Assembly: GCF_014384705.1 (NCBI RefSeq)
Contig: NZ_JACRSN010000007.1
Coordinates: 82,376 to 146,375 of the forward strand
Direction of reading: 5' to 3'
From: Yeguia hominis
GTDB lineage: Bacteria > Bacillota > Clostridia > Oscillospirales > Acutalibacteraceae
DNA length: 64,000 bases
In this document: one piece after another, positions 26,373 through 34,117 of the stretch
How the letters are laid out: every line of letters begins with the position of its first letter
Numbering within the stretch: position 1 is the stretch's first letter
The notes under the pieces: generated by a model
Database searches by the model: none
Seen by the model: only the letters and a program-made list of their open reading frames with translations
What the model was told of the DNA's origin: nothing
Made by a program: the position numbers and the translations under genes

Positions 26373-27287
26373 ATGATGATTCCAGAATCCGAAATTTTAT
26401 TCCGCTTTGAAAGGTGCACAAGACTGTTGCATAACCAGAAATTCATCTGTGCGCTGGAAGGAAACGATGTCCGAATTTATGATCGCAACGGAACGTTGCT
26501 TCACACATTTCAGGATTTAAAATGCGCTGCAAACGGAGCATTTGTAACAGATCGCCTTTTAATGCTGAAGAATACACTCGGGAAATATGTGCTGTTTGAT
26601 CTGGAAAAAATGACTTGCGTCAGGAAGATAAAGTCTTTGCGTCCGCGTGTGATCACATTGGATACGTTTGTTTTAACGCCGGATCATAAAGCGTTTGTTG
26701 ATCTTGTTGACGTGGAACCTGGCTTCTTTTTGCAGGATTTACAAACCGGTAAAGTGCAGACTTTTCCCATGGACGGAATTCTTCTTGCCCGGATTTTTTG
26801 CGATGAAGAAAAAAAGATCTTCTATTTTTTGGAAGATCTTTCTGATGAAAAAGAACTATTTGACTGGAATCTTTATGCATGGGAATATCCTTTTGCAAAT
26901 ACAAGTTTTTACAAGGTTGAGACCATACCGCTTCCTGAAATGTGCCGTTCATTAGAGGCAGAATATCGAAACGGGAAAATACTTTGCAGAAATTCTTCAA
27001 AGATCCTATTGTTCGATTTGCAGAAACATGATTTGGAATTTTTATATGCGACGGAGGAAGATCATGTGATTATCCAAACACGATGGTCTGATAATGGAAA
27101 TTTTGTTGCAATATTGGAAAGTAGTAGAGAACAGGAATTCAACGAGTTTGCGATTTACGATGTCAACACCTACACGTGCGTGCGACGGGGATGCGAAAGA
27201 TTTTTATTTGACATTGACTTTTGGGATCGAGATACCAAATTATTGTTGGATATGGGTGAGGAGACAGTTTGCGTTAGACTTGTTTAA
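26373..27287 (+). CDS. beta-propeller-like probable immunity protein K
   Basis: ATG 26373 follows AGGAGG. The 304-residue product has blade-like repeats (FICALEGNDVRIYDRNGTLL, KYVLFDLEKMTCVRKI, KILLFDLQKHDLEFLY, FAIYDVNTYTCVRRG). It resembles the protein at 12262 behind the other AHH nuclease. No signal sequence. The immunity role is inferred from the matched pairs. Confidence 0.65.
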   Translation: MMIPESEILFRFERCTRLLHNQKFICALEGNDVRIYDRNGTLLHTFQDLKCAANGAFVTDRLLMLKNTLGKYVLFDLEKMTCVRKIKSLRPRVITLDTFVLTPDHKAFVDLVDVEPGFFLQDLQTGKVQTFPMDGILLARIFCDEEKKIFYFLEDLSDEKELFDWNLYAWEYPFANTSFYKVETIPLPEMCRSLEAEYRNGKILCRNSSKILLFDLQKHDLEFLYATEEDHVIIQTRWSDNGNFVAILESSREQEFNEFAIYDVNTYTCVRRGCERFLFDIDFWDRDTKLLLDMGEETVCVRLV

Positions 27288-27355
27288 GGTGAATTTTTCA
27301 GGATAGTAACCCTGAAAATTGGTAAATAGTCTATGTAAGAGGAAAGTCTAACGTG

Positions 27356-27396
27356 TTTGGTGTCAGAGCGGAACCGGTTTCCGCTCCGGCATCGAA
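27356..27396. repeat. 41-base cassette-boundary stem-loop, copy 6
   Basis: The most diverged copy within the array, with arms TTTGGTGTCAGAGCGGAA and TTCCGCTCCGGCATCGAA. Changes in the 5' arm still pair as G-T at three positions, with one A-C mismatch. The usual AAGAGGAAAGTCTAACGTG precedes it. Confidence 0.8.
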
Positions 27397-27447
27397 ACGA
27401 CCGGGATTGTCAGCGGCCTGACGTATACGGGAATCACAGCGGGTGAT

Positions 27448-28875
27448 TTGCGCGTTGGGAATCTGACGTATACGTATGACAACCTCGGGAACATCAAGAC
27501 GGTAAAAGAGGGAACGGAACTTAAAGAGTCCTACACCTATGACAGCCTGAATCAGCTTGTCCGTCACGATTCGGTCACGCAGAACAAAACGATCGTCTAT
27601 ACGTACGATGCGGGCGGCAATATTCTGAATCGCAAGGAATATGCTTATACGACGGATGCGGATTTAAGTGCGCTGACGCCGGAAACAACCGTAGTTTATA
27701 CCTACGGCGATACTAGCTGGAAGGATAAGCTGACAGCCTACGACGGCCAATCCATCGCCTACGACGCAATCGGCAACCCGATTACCTACCGCGGCTGGTC
27801 GAACACGTGGCAGGGCCGGCAGCTTGCCAGCACGTCGCAGGGCGGGATGACGCTGTCGTTTAAGTACAATGTCGACGGCATCCGGACGCAGAAAACAGTC
27901 AACGGAACAGCGACGGACTTTTTCCTCAACGAAAATAAAATCCTGGCGCAAAAGACCGGCAGCACGGTGACGTGGTTCTACTACGATCAGGAAGGCACCC
28001 GCGTTGCCATGGAGCACGGCGGGAAGCTGTACTACTATCTCTACAATCTGCAAGGAGACGTTATTGCGCTGTGCGATGCTTCAAGTAAGCAAATTGTAGC
28101 GAAATACAGCTATAACGCATGGGGCAAGCTGTTGACCAAAGAAGGAACGATCGCTGACGTGAACCCCTTCCGCTATCGTGGCTACTACTACGATTCCGAA
28201 ACCGGAATGTATTATCTCAACGCGCGATATTATGATCCGGAGACGGGGAGATTTCTAAATGCGGATGCACTGCTTGGAGCAAATGTAGGAGCACCCTATA
28301 ATTTATACTCCTATTGTGGCAATTGCCCAGTTAATAAAGCTGATCCTTCCGGAAATGCTGTAGCTTTGGCGGCAGCGTGTGTGTTTCTAAAAGCTGCTTT
28401 GGTTACTTTAGCGGTGCTTACAGTTTGCTTAGTGTTGTCTCATCCCACTGTACAACGAAGTATACAGAAGGCAGCCGAGCGGACAGCCAAAGCCGTAAAA
28501 TCTGCAGTGGAAAATCAAAAGAAAAAATTGACCACGAAGAACCATAGTGTCTATGTGATGCGAAATAAGGATACTCGTGAAGTGGAATATGTAGGAAGAA
28601 CCGTAAATCCCGTGAGACGGCAAAACGAACATCGAAGGGATCCGAACAAAGCCCATTTGGATGAGTTAGAAGTGAAATTTACGAATTTGACTTTGCCGGA
28701 AGCTCGTGCGGTTGAACAGACTTTAATTTCTGCATATACGCTGAAAAATTTGGATCATGCACGCAGAGAAATCGCCGCTGGAAATGTGGCAGGATTTCAA
28801 GAGAATATGGGTAGAGTCGTGCAAATTTTTCAAAATTCAACAGAGGATGAGCTATTGAATTTAATGGGAAGGTGA
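27448..28875 (+). CDS. truncated RHS cassette L, GIY-YIG-type nuclease tip
   Basis: Core homology starts at 27394, with nominal TTG 27448. After NADALLGANVGAPYNLYSYCG comes a hydrophobic segment (LVTLAVLTVCLVLSHP) and a basic helix. The tip starts near 28535. It has HSVYVMRNKDTREVEYVGRT (the GIY...YIG equivalent), NPVRRQNEHRRDP with the Arg after the motif, then LPEARAVEQTLIS with the Glu. This order of elements is that of GIY-YIG nucleases. A DUF4259-like protein follows. The copy has no RBS at its start. Confidence 0.8.
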   Translation: MRVGNLTYTYDNLGNIKTVKEGTELKESYTYDSLNQLVRHDSVTQNKTIVYTYDAGGNILNRKEYAYTTDADLSALTPETTVVYTYGDTSWKDKLTAYDGQSIAYDAIGNPITYRGWSNTWQGRQLASTSQGGMTLSFKYNVDGIRTQKTVNGTATDFFLNENKILAQKTGSTVTWFYYDQEGTRVAMEHGGKLYYYLYNLQGDVIALCDASSKQIVAKYSYNAWGKLLTKEGTIADVNPFRYRGYYYDSETGMYYLNARYYDPETGRFLNADALLGANVGAPYNLYSYCGNCPVNKADPSGNAVALAAACVFLKAALVTLAVLTVCLVLSHPTVQRSIQKAAERTAKAVKSAVENQKKKLTTKNHSVYVMRNKDTREVEYVGRTVNPVRRQNEHRRDPNKAHLDELEVKFTNLTLPEARAVEQTLISAYTLKNLDHARREIAAGNVAGFQENMGRVVQIFQNSTEDELLNLMGR

Positions 28876-28881
28876 AAAAAT

Positions 28882-29754
28882 ATGGGTGCATGGGGAACCT
28901 CGTTATATGCAAATGATTCTGCAAGCGATATCCGTGGGGAATATGTCGATAAGCTGCGGCGCGGAAAGAGCAATGAAGAAGTAACAAAGGAGCTGATTGA
29001 GCAGAATCAGGACTATATGGGCGATGCGGAAGAAGAGCCGCTGTTCTGGTATGCGCTGGCAGATACCCAATGGAACTACGGTCGGCTTCTGCCTGCGGTC
29101 AAGGAGAAGGCGCTGCATTTTCTGGATCAGACAGCGGAGCTGGAACGTTGGCGGGAAGCCGGAGAGAAGAAATTGCGGGCGTGGCAAAATACGCTGGACA
29201 AGCTCCGGCAGAAGCTGCAGACGGAACCGCCGCCGCCGAAAAAGGTTTCAAAATACCGGTTCTATTTCTGTAAATGGCAGCTCGGGGACGTGTATGCTTA
29301 CCGGTTCAGCAGTGAATTCAGCCGGGTGAAGGGGTTCTTTGGGCAGTACATTGCGTTCCGTAAAGTATCGGAAGCGAGCTGGTGGCCGGGCCATATTATC
29401 CCGGTGGTGGAAGTGTATAACTGGATCGGGTCTGAATTGCCATCGGTAGAACGCCTTCAAAGAACAGAACGGATGAAACAAGTTCGGCCTTCTGTTTTTC
29501 AATACCAGCCTAATTATGAAATAACAGAAGACGATTACAAAATTAAGTTAATTTCCACTTCAGCAAGAGTGATTCCGAGTAACAACCTGACGTTTTTGGG
29601 AAACCTTCCCGGGGATGACCTGACGCCATTTTTAGGACATGATGTCTGCTTAAGTTACATTAATGTGGCTTGGGAAGGCAGTGCATATAACAACCAATTT
29701 GAACATTATTTCATTGACATGTATCTGAGATGGCAAGAGGCAGAAAAGCGGTAA
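28882..29754 (+). CDS. DUF4259-like probable immunity protein L
   Basis: ATG 28882 follows GGGAAGGTGAAAAAAT. The N terminus MGAWGTSLYANDSASDIRGE is the hallmark of DUF4259 proteins, which often sit behind polymorphic toxins. At 290 residues it is longer than the basic domain. A helical region (about 60-115) and a C-terminal beta-rich domain (YRFYFCKWQLGDVYAYRFSS) follow. No signal. Position suggests it neutralises the GIY-YIG tip. Confidence 0.7.
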   Translation: MGAWGTSLYANDSASDIRGEYVDKLRRGKSNEEVTKELIEQNQDYMGDAEEEPLFWYALADTQWNYGRLLPAVKEKALHFLDQTAELERWREAGEKKLRAWQNTLDKLRQKLQTEPPPPKKVSKYRFYFCKWQLGDVYAYRFSSEFSRVKGFFGQYIAFRKVSEASWWPGHIIPVVEVYNWIGSELPSVERLQRTERMKQVRPSVFQYQPNYEITEDDYKIKLISTSARVIPSNNLTFLGNLPGDDLTPFLGHDVCLSYINVAWEGSAYNNQFEHYFIDMYLRWQEAEKR

Positions 29755-29860
29755 TACAAAAAGAACGCTTGACAGGGTAAAGACTGAACGGCAAGACACT
29801 GGTGACGAATGGGTACAACTGAAAGGCGGTTAATCGCTATTGGATTAGGAGGGCATGGTG

Positions 29861-30310
29861 ATGACACTAAAAAATCAAATGATAGCACTTTTCTGCCTCT
29901 TGTTTCTGTATTCTTTTTATATTAGAGGTTTTATTAGTGGCCTTGAAGTATACCAGTTGAATCATAGCGCATATAAAAAAAGGGTAAAGGGCCAAACTAT
30001 AAAAGAATGGTTTTTTTACACTAGATTTAGAGATGTGATCCCCCCAATTTTTATTGCGATATATTTTGGGGTTATAATAGGCCATTTGCTTATCTTAGTA
30101 GTCTGTATCATACTATATTATATTACAGACCAATATCAAACAATTGGAAGAAAAATTGTAATAGGGGTATATATCTGGAATCTAGTGTGGGGCGTAACAT
30201 TGTGGCTTCTTTTTTGGAAACCTGGAAAACGGGAATACAAATATGAGCGATGGATTGAAAAAAAGCGTGGACAAAAAAATAGGCGGAAAGCATGGAAACA
30301 AAAAGTTTGA
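29861..30310 (+). CDS. orphan small membrane protein (candidate immunity M)
   Basis: ATG 29861 is preferred because TTAGGAGGG lies at the right distance. ATG 29855 is too close. 149 residues with three to four hydrophobic helices (IALFCLLFLYSFYIRGF, PPIFIAIYFGVIIGHLLILV, VIGVYIWNLVWGVTLWLLF) and a Lys/Arg-rich tail. The 100 bases upstream hold only tiny RHS scraps (ACGCTTGACAGGGTAAAG and CTGGTGACGAATG). Its toxin has therefore been lost or was never adjacent. Confidence 0.6.
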   Translation: MTLKNQMIALFCLLFLYSFYIRGFISGLEVYQLNHSAYKKRVKGQTIKEWFFYTRFRDVIPPIFIAIYFGVIIGHLLILVVCIILYYITDQYQTIGRKIVIGVYIWNLVWGVTLWLLFWKPGKREYKYERWIEKKRGQKNRRKAWKQKV

Positions 30311-30380
30311 TAGTGTGAGGATTTTTCCTGTTCTATCAGACAAGTAAAAAACGGGACATGTAAGAGGAAAGTCTGACGTG

Positions 30381-30421
30381 TTCGGTGCCGGGGCGGAAAC
30401 TCGTTCCGCTCTGGCACCGAA
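30381..30421. repeat. 41-base cassette-boundary stem-loop, copy 7
   Basis: Arms TTCGGTGCCGGGGCGGAA and TTCCGCTCTGGCACCGAA, preceded by GTAAGAGGAAAGTCTGACGTG. It leads into the most shortened cassette. Confidence 0.85.
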
Positions 30422-30859
30422 ACGACCGGGATTGTCAGCGGTCTGACGTATTATGATCCGGAGACGGGGAGATTTCTCAATGCGGATCGCGCAATTGCCG
30501 GTGCGAACGAAAGAATACAAGGCTTAAACCTGTTTGCATATTGCTTTAACAATCCTGCCAATCTCTCTGATGAAGATGGAAATTGGCCAAGCTGGGCCAA
30601 AAAACTGGTAACAGCGGTAGCCATTGCTGCAGCGGTAGCAGTTGTAGCAGCCGCAAAATGTAATATTCCAAATTTCGAATGGCGTGGTTCTGGTACACCA
30701 GAATCCGGACGAGGGAATTTTGTGAATATGAAAACAGGAGAGTGGTTACACTCTAATTTAAATCATGGTCCACCAATTGGACCTCATTGGGATTATGGTG
30801 TTAGAGGAAGTCCACAAACATTTAGAATTTTTCCGGATAGTAATATCCTTCCTAAGTAA
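30422..30859 (+). CDS. minimal RHS cassette N (core almost wholly deleted)
   Basis: The frame reads TTGIVSGLTYYDPETGRFLN. The core is cut from LTY at the common breakpoint straight to the closing YYDPETGRF motif, a deletion of about 300 residues across a short shared GTAT stretch. It keeps the linker used in cassette D (SDEDGNWPSWAKKLVTAVAI). The tip of about 55 residues contains GRGNFVNMKTGEWLHSNLNH, IGPHWDYG and FRIFPDSN. HWDYG with a basic/Gly context again recalls Ntox37-like tips, tentatively. There is no start codon with an RBS, so it is a donor module at best. Confidence 0.6.
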   Translation, partial: TTGIVSGLTYYDPETGRFLNADRAIAGANERIQGLNLFAYCFNNPANLSDEDGNWPSWAKKLVTAVAIAAAVAVVAAAKCNIPNFEWRGSGTPESGRGNFVNMKTGEWLHSNLNHGPPIGPHWDYGVRGSPQTFRIFPDSNILPK

Positions 30860-30874
30860 GAGAAGTGTTTAATA

Positions 30875-31126
30875 ATGAATAATGATTGGCGTTTATTTAG
30901 AGAACAAGATAAATATTTACATGGAGTGACATTAATCAAACGGTCGTACAAATCGAATAATCCCCTGAATGATCATGATCATTGTGAGTTTTGTATGGCG
31001 AAGTTTGGAAAAGGAAACGACGAATTAAAACAGGGTTATTGTACAGAAGATGGTAGCATATGGATTTGTTCTCAATGCTATGAGGATTTTAAAGCGCAGT
31101 TTGAATGGAATGCAAAATATGAATAA
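30875..31126 (+). CDS. zinc-finger-like probable immunity protein N
   Basis: ATG 30875 lies 15 bases after cassette N. The 83 residues have a treble-clef-like pattern: DHDHCEFCMAKF, then YCTEDGSIWICSQCYEDF. That gives CxxC...C...CxxC ligands for zinc. Small proteins of this pattern (W.L..Q..YL.G, HDHCEFC, WIC..C) are common behind RHS toxins. Cytoplasmic. Confidence 0.65.
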   Translation: MNNDWRLFREQDKYLHGVTLIKRSYKSNNPLNDHDHCEFCMAKFGKGNDELKQGYCTEDGSIWICSQCYEDFKAQFEWNAKYE

Positions 31127-31131
31127 TATAT

Positions 31132-31176
31132 CCCAGCAAGCATCGCGTTTGGTCACCCAAACGCAGACTTGTTGGG
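31132..31176. terminator. nested hairpin after immunity gene N
   Basis: Outer arms CCCAGCAAG and CTTGTTGGG enclose an inner perfect hairpin GCGTTTGG/CCAAACGC. It begins just after the gene N stop. No clear T-tract follows, so termination is plausible but not certain. Confidence 0.5.
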
Positions 31177-31240
31177 ATAACCCCAATCCCTTACATAAAG
31201 ATTAAGCCTTAACAGTTACAAAATTATCTTTTAGTGAGGA

Positions 31241-31274
31241 AACAGTTGGAGGGGCTTCTCTCCCTCTGACTGTT
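31241..31274. repeat. hairpin before an RHS N-terminal fragment
   Basis: Arms AACAGTTGGAGGGG and TCCCTCTGACTGTT pair over 14 positions, including G-T pairs, around a 6-base loop. An RHS scrap begins a few bases later. This is the same hairpin-then-RHS arrangement as elsewhere, but with unrelated sequence. Confidence 0.65.
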
Positions 31275-31282
31275 GCTCTCAC

Positions 31283-31441
31283 AAAACTGCCGGGGATATC
31301 GTGTTCTGGATCAGCGGAAACGCGCGGGGCAACGCGGTGCTGGTGAAGGACGAAAAGCGCTACTTTGCCATCGGGCTGCACACGAAATACAGCGACGGAA
31401 CGAACACGTATAACTGGAAGGAGTTCCATACCGTCCTTTGA
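31283..31441 (+). pseudogene. RHS N-terminal region fragment
   Basis: One frame reads FWISGNARGNAVLVKDEKRY, then FAIGLHTKYSDGTNTYNWKE, and stops after FHTVL. This looks like the beta-sandwich module that precedes YD repeats in long RHS/WapA-type proteins. A related scrap (KHYFAIRLHTKSSDGTNTYS) lies at 45921. No start codon and no downstream RHS core. Confidence 0.55.
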
Positions 31442-31492
31442 TTTGTAGTGAGATTGAGGGCAAATAAGCCGTGTTAAAAAAGGAGCGATACA

Positions 31493-31924
31493 ATGGAAGA
31501 TAACATTATATTTGAAAAAATATGGGAAGATGATGATTTAATAGCATTAAAAGTTGTGTGTTCTTCATCTGTGGCAACGATTACATCAAAAATATACGTT
31601 ACAGATCCTTTGATTGATGAATTGATTGGCCAAATTAAGCAATTTCTAGATGGAACTAGCGAAGAAGGTATATGGGAAAATGAAAGTAGGGGAAATGAAT
31701 CAACAGCGTGTCTGGCGTTGCGTTTTTTTAGAAAGGATAGGCTAGGACATATCGTGATAGAAGTATTTGCGGAACTAGATGACGGAGGAGACTATACCAA
31801 ACACAATTGTTGCTTTTTTGTTCATACGGAATATGGCTTATTAATGAACTTTTTTCGCCGCTTCTTTTTCATCACGGTTTCCCAATCAGAATTGCCCAAC
31901 TCGTTTAAGTTCCGTATAACGTGA
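31493..31924 (+). CDS. orphan immunity-like protein O, damaged C terminus
   Basis: ATG 31493 has AAGGAG upstream. The product begins MEDNIIFEKIWEDDDLIALK and has CLALRFFRKDRLGHIVIEVF and ELDDGGDYTKHNC, then HTEYGLLMNF. The layout (strand-rich, then tE.G.L..F near the end) resembles WapI-like immunity proteins. The C-terminal 20 residues run into unrelated sequence that reads better on the minus strand, so the end has probably been replaced. No toxin precedes it, only the RHS scrap. Confidence 0.5.
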   Translation: MEDNIIFEKIWEDDDLIALKVVCSSSVATITSKIYVTDPLIDELIGQIKQFLDGTSEEGIWENESRGNESTACLALRFFRKDRLGHIVIEVFAELDDGGDYTKHNCCFFVHTEYGLLMNFFRRFFFITVSQSELPNSFKFRIT

Positions 31925-32080
31925 ACCTCATACAAATCGGCTTCTTTACACCCACATGCTGGTCAATCAGTTCTTGTCGTCTTGCCGCTTCATCAGCGGT
32001 ATGGTCAATCCAATAAGACAGTCTTTTTAATTCTTTGCTTGCCGCATGATATTCCGGTGTCTGATACTTAATATTATACT
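31925..32080 (-). pseudogene. fragment of a mobile-element-type coding sequence
   Basis: On the minus strand an open stretch reads YQTPEYHAASKELKRLSYWI, then DHTADEAARRQELIDQHVGV, and a frame break leads toward NLNELGNSDWETVMKKKRR near 31850. The text has the look of a conserved accessory or mobilisation gene, but I cannot name it. It has no start or stop of its own and abuts the end of the orphan immunity gene. Confidence 0.35.
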
Positions 32081-32147
32081 AAAGTCTCAAGATGCTGCCG
32101 TATTCATTAAAATAGATGAACCTTTTTATCCCCCCTTTTAACAAAAA

Positions 32148-32498
32148 CTATTTTCTCCAATCATATTTTTCATCTTTTGAAAGATCTAATTTTTTATTAT
32201 TTATTACAACAACATCATCATTCATCCACTCTATTTCCGCTTTGCTTTCATGATAACAATTATAAATTAGTTTTTTAGATGTTCCATTTATCAGATAGGC
32301 TTTAATAGAAAAATCCACAGTTGCGTCAGGTTCTGTTCTATATATTTCAAGAGTATACATTCCATTAGGTGAGGTAGAAACCTCTAAAAGTGTTTCTTCT
32401 ACATTCATTGATATACAACCACTAAAAAAGCAACAAATATTGATCATTACCACAACTAAGAAACACCTAAATGGAACGGCAGTTCTAATGTCTTGCAT
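32148..32498 (-). CDS. small lipoprotein, DUF5412-like, probable immunity
   Basis: The start (ATG, complement of 32496-32498) has AGGAGG upstream on the minus strand. The N terminus is hydrophobic and ends in a lipobox (FFSGC, Cys28), so the product should be a lipoprotein facing outward. The mature part reads STSPNGMYTLEIYRTEPDAT, VDFSIKAYLI, KKLIYNCYHE and ends DEKYDWRK, a pattern I associate with DUF5412. A toxin-like frame overlaps its start. This pair lies opposite in orientation to the main RHS array. Confidence 0.65.
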   Translation of the reverse strand: MQDIRTAVPFRCFLVVVMINICCFFSGCISMNVEETLLEVSTSPNGMYTLEIYRTEPDATVDFSIKAYLINGTSKKLIYNCYHESKAEIEWMNDDVVVINNKKLDLSKDEKYDWRK

Positions 32499-32604
32499 TT
32501 ATTATCCTCCTCATAAAGCATAATTCCATACATAATATTTAATTGATCTCGCAAATCGTCTCCATTTGAAACCAAAACACCTGGTATGGTAGATGTTCCA
32601 GCTT
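32457..32604 (-). pseudogene. toxin C-terminal fragment overlapping the lipoprotein gene
   Basis: Minus-strand frame: TSTIPGVLVSNGDDLRDQLN, IMYGIMLYEEDNKCKTLELP, FHLGVS, stop. It ends 40 bases inside the lipoprotein gene, an overlap typical of toxin/immunity pairs. Its upstream side is cut at the join with the reverse transcriptase fragment near 32605, so only about 48 codons are left. Family unknown. Confidence 0.4.
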
Positions 32605-33345
32605 TTATTTTGCAGACCTCGGCTTATAAAAGCGTTCTGCGATTTCCCGAAACTTCTTGTCCAGCTCATTCAGATAGATATTTGCAAGTATTGGAGAACA
32701 GATACCACCCTGCGGGGAACCGCTGTAAGTGGCGTTGTATTTCCAATTCTCGATATACCCAGCTTTCAAAAACTGGCGAATGATGTTCAGAAAACGACTG
32801 TCCTTGATTTTCCTGCTCAAAATCTCAATCAATTTTTCGTGATTGATGTTATCAAAACAACCTTGTATATCGCCCTCGATAAACCAGACCACGCCTGTGA
32901 AGTCAGAAGAAATCTGACGGAGTGCGGTATGACAGCTTTTGCCCGGTCTGAAACCGTGGGAGTGGCTGTCAAAGACAGGTTCATAGATAGCTTCTAAAAT
33001 CATTCTGACAACTTCTTGCAGGAGCTTGTCACGGAAAGACGGGATACCCAGCGGACGGAGCTTTCCGTTTTTCTTTGGAATATACTCACGCCTTACAGGA
33101 TTAGCCTTGTAGGTTCCGTCCTTTAGTGACTGGATTAACTCTTTTACATAGAAGTCACTGAAACCGTCTGCGGTATCGTCGTCGATACCCTGTGTTGTTG
33201 CACCTTTGTTTGCATAAAGTTTCTGATAGGCGGCGTAGTAAATATCTTCACGAAGTAAGTATCTGTAAAGTCTTGTGAATACGCCGTCTTTGTGTTCGCT
33301 GGAACACTTTTCAATACGCTCTAAAATTTCAGATGTCGGTTTCAT
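32605..33345 (-). pseudogene. truncated group II intron reverse transcriptase (LtrA-like)
   Basis: The N-terminal 235 or so residues of an intron-encoded reverse transcriptase: MKPTSEILERIEKC, NKGATTQGIDDDT, RREYIPKKNGKLRPLGIPSF, SHGFRPGKSCHTAL, and GSPQGGICSPILANIYLNEL (RT motif 4). The frame then leaves homology. The YADD active-site block, maturase and endonuclease regions are missing, so it is inactive. No intron ribozyme sequence is visible 5' of it: the start codon lies 10 bases after the end of an inverted immunity gene. Confidence 0.8.
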
Positions 33346-33354
33346 TGAGGTTTC

Positions 33355-33855
33355 TCATAAACTGGCGATAAGCATCTCATTATCGAGTAGTTCGGATAAA
33401 TAGTCCAACCACATCATTCCGACATCTTTAGACATCTTTTTTGTGTACTTTTAACCGCATTCTCCAGCGCGATTGCCAATCCTTCGCCTGAATAGGTTTT
33501 TAGTCGTTTTGCAATTGTTATTGCTCCCGGCCAATTGATATCCTGCAGCCATTCTAATAATTGAGACAAATAAGGTTTTAATTGCATATCAGATTTTTCT
33601 GATAAAATGTTTGCGCACTGCTCCCAAACCGATGGAGGTGCCGGCGGCTGAATCAACAAAGATAAATCGTCGATCTTCTTTGCGAATTTTAGCCCTTCTA
33701 ATTGAATTTCATCCGGATTTTCCCAATTAAGCATTTTATATATTGCGGTCACATCTTGCATATTCATTTCCCCATCCCATTTTACAACAACAGATTTAAC
33801 CGCGGTCGTCCAAACTGAAGATGCGCCAGCATTGTGCCCATCTTCAAGCGTTCCG
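33355..33855 (-). pseudogene. inverted, damaged copy of the cassette J toxin end and immunity gene
   Basis: On the minus strand the last toxin residues (NAGASSVWTTAVKSVVVKWD) run into the immunity sequence. Compared with 24125-24145, one G is missing from the G run and TTAAT has become TGAAT, so the toxin stop is lost and the frame continues straight into NMQDVTAIYKMLNWENPDEI. Later, an extra base around 33432 shifts the frame (KSTQKRCLKMSE, stop). In the restored frame the sequence continues SKDVGMMWLDYLSELL to a stop at 33355. Both lesions indicate a dead remnant. Confidence 0.7.
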
Positions 33856-33869
33856 CCGTTGCTGCAAGG

Positions 33870-34117
33870 GCGAAGCGCAGGTCGCGGAACACATCAATGG
33901 CGTTCTGGCAGTGCGGCTAATCTGGATGACGGTGTTGCGCTTGGCCGGTGAGCAGATCTAATCGGTGATTCAGCCCGTCAGCGTTCGTTTCCAACTCCGC
34001 CGTAGCCTTCTGCGGTAGCCAGAACGTTTCATCTTTGAACACAACATCGCGGAACACTTCCCGTTTTCATCGCTGTAAAGAAGAATTTCTCTCTGCGTTT
34101 TCTCCAGTATTTCTCAT
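33870..34117 (-). pseudogene. RhuM-like gene remnant
   Basis: Minus-strand pieces in different frames read REILLYSDENGK and VFRDVVFKDETFWLPQKATA. These match the start of RhuM/virulence-type proteins (ILLY..E.GK, then V.F.DET.WL.Q..MAELF). Frameshifts separate them, and the rest is not recognisable. Confidence 0.4.
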
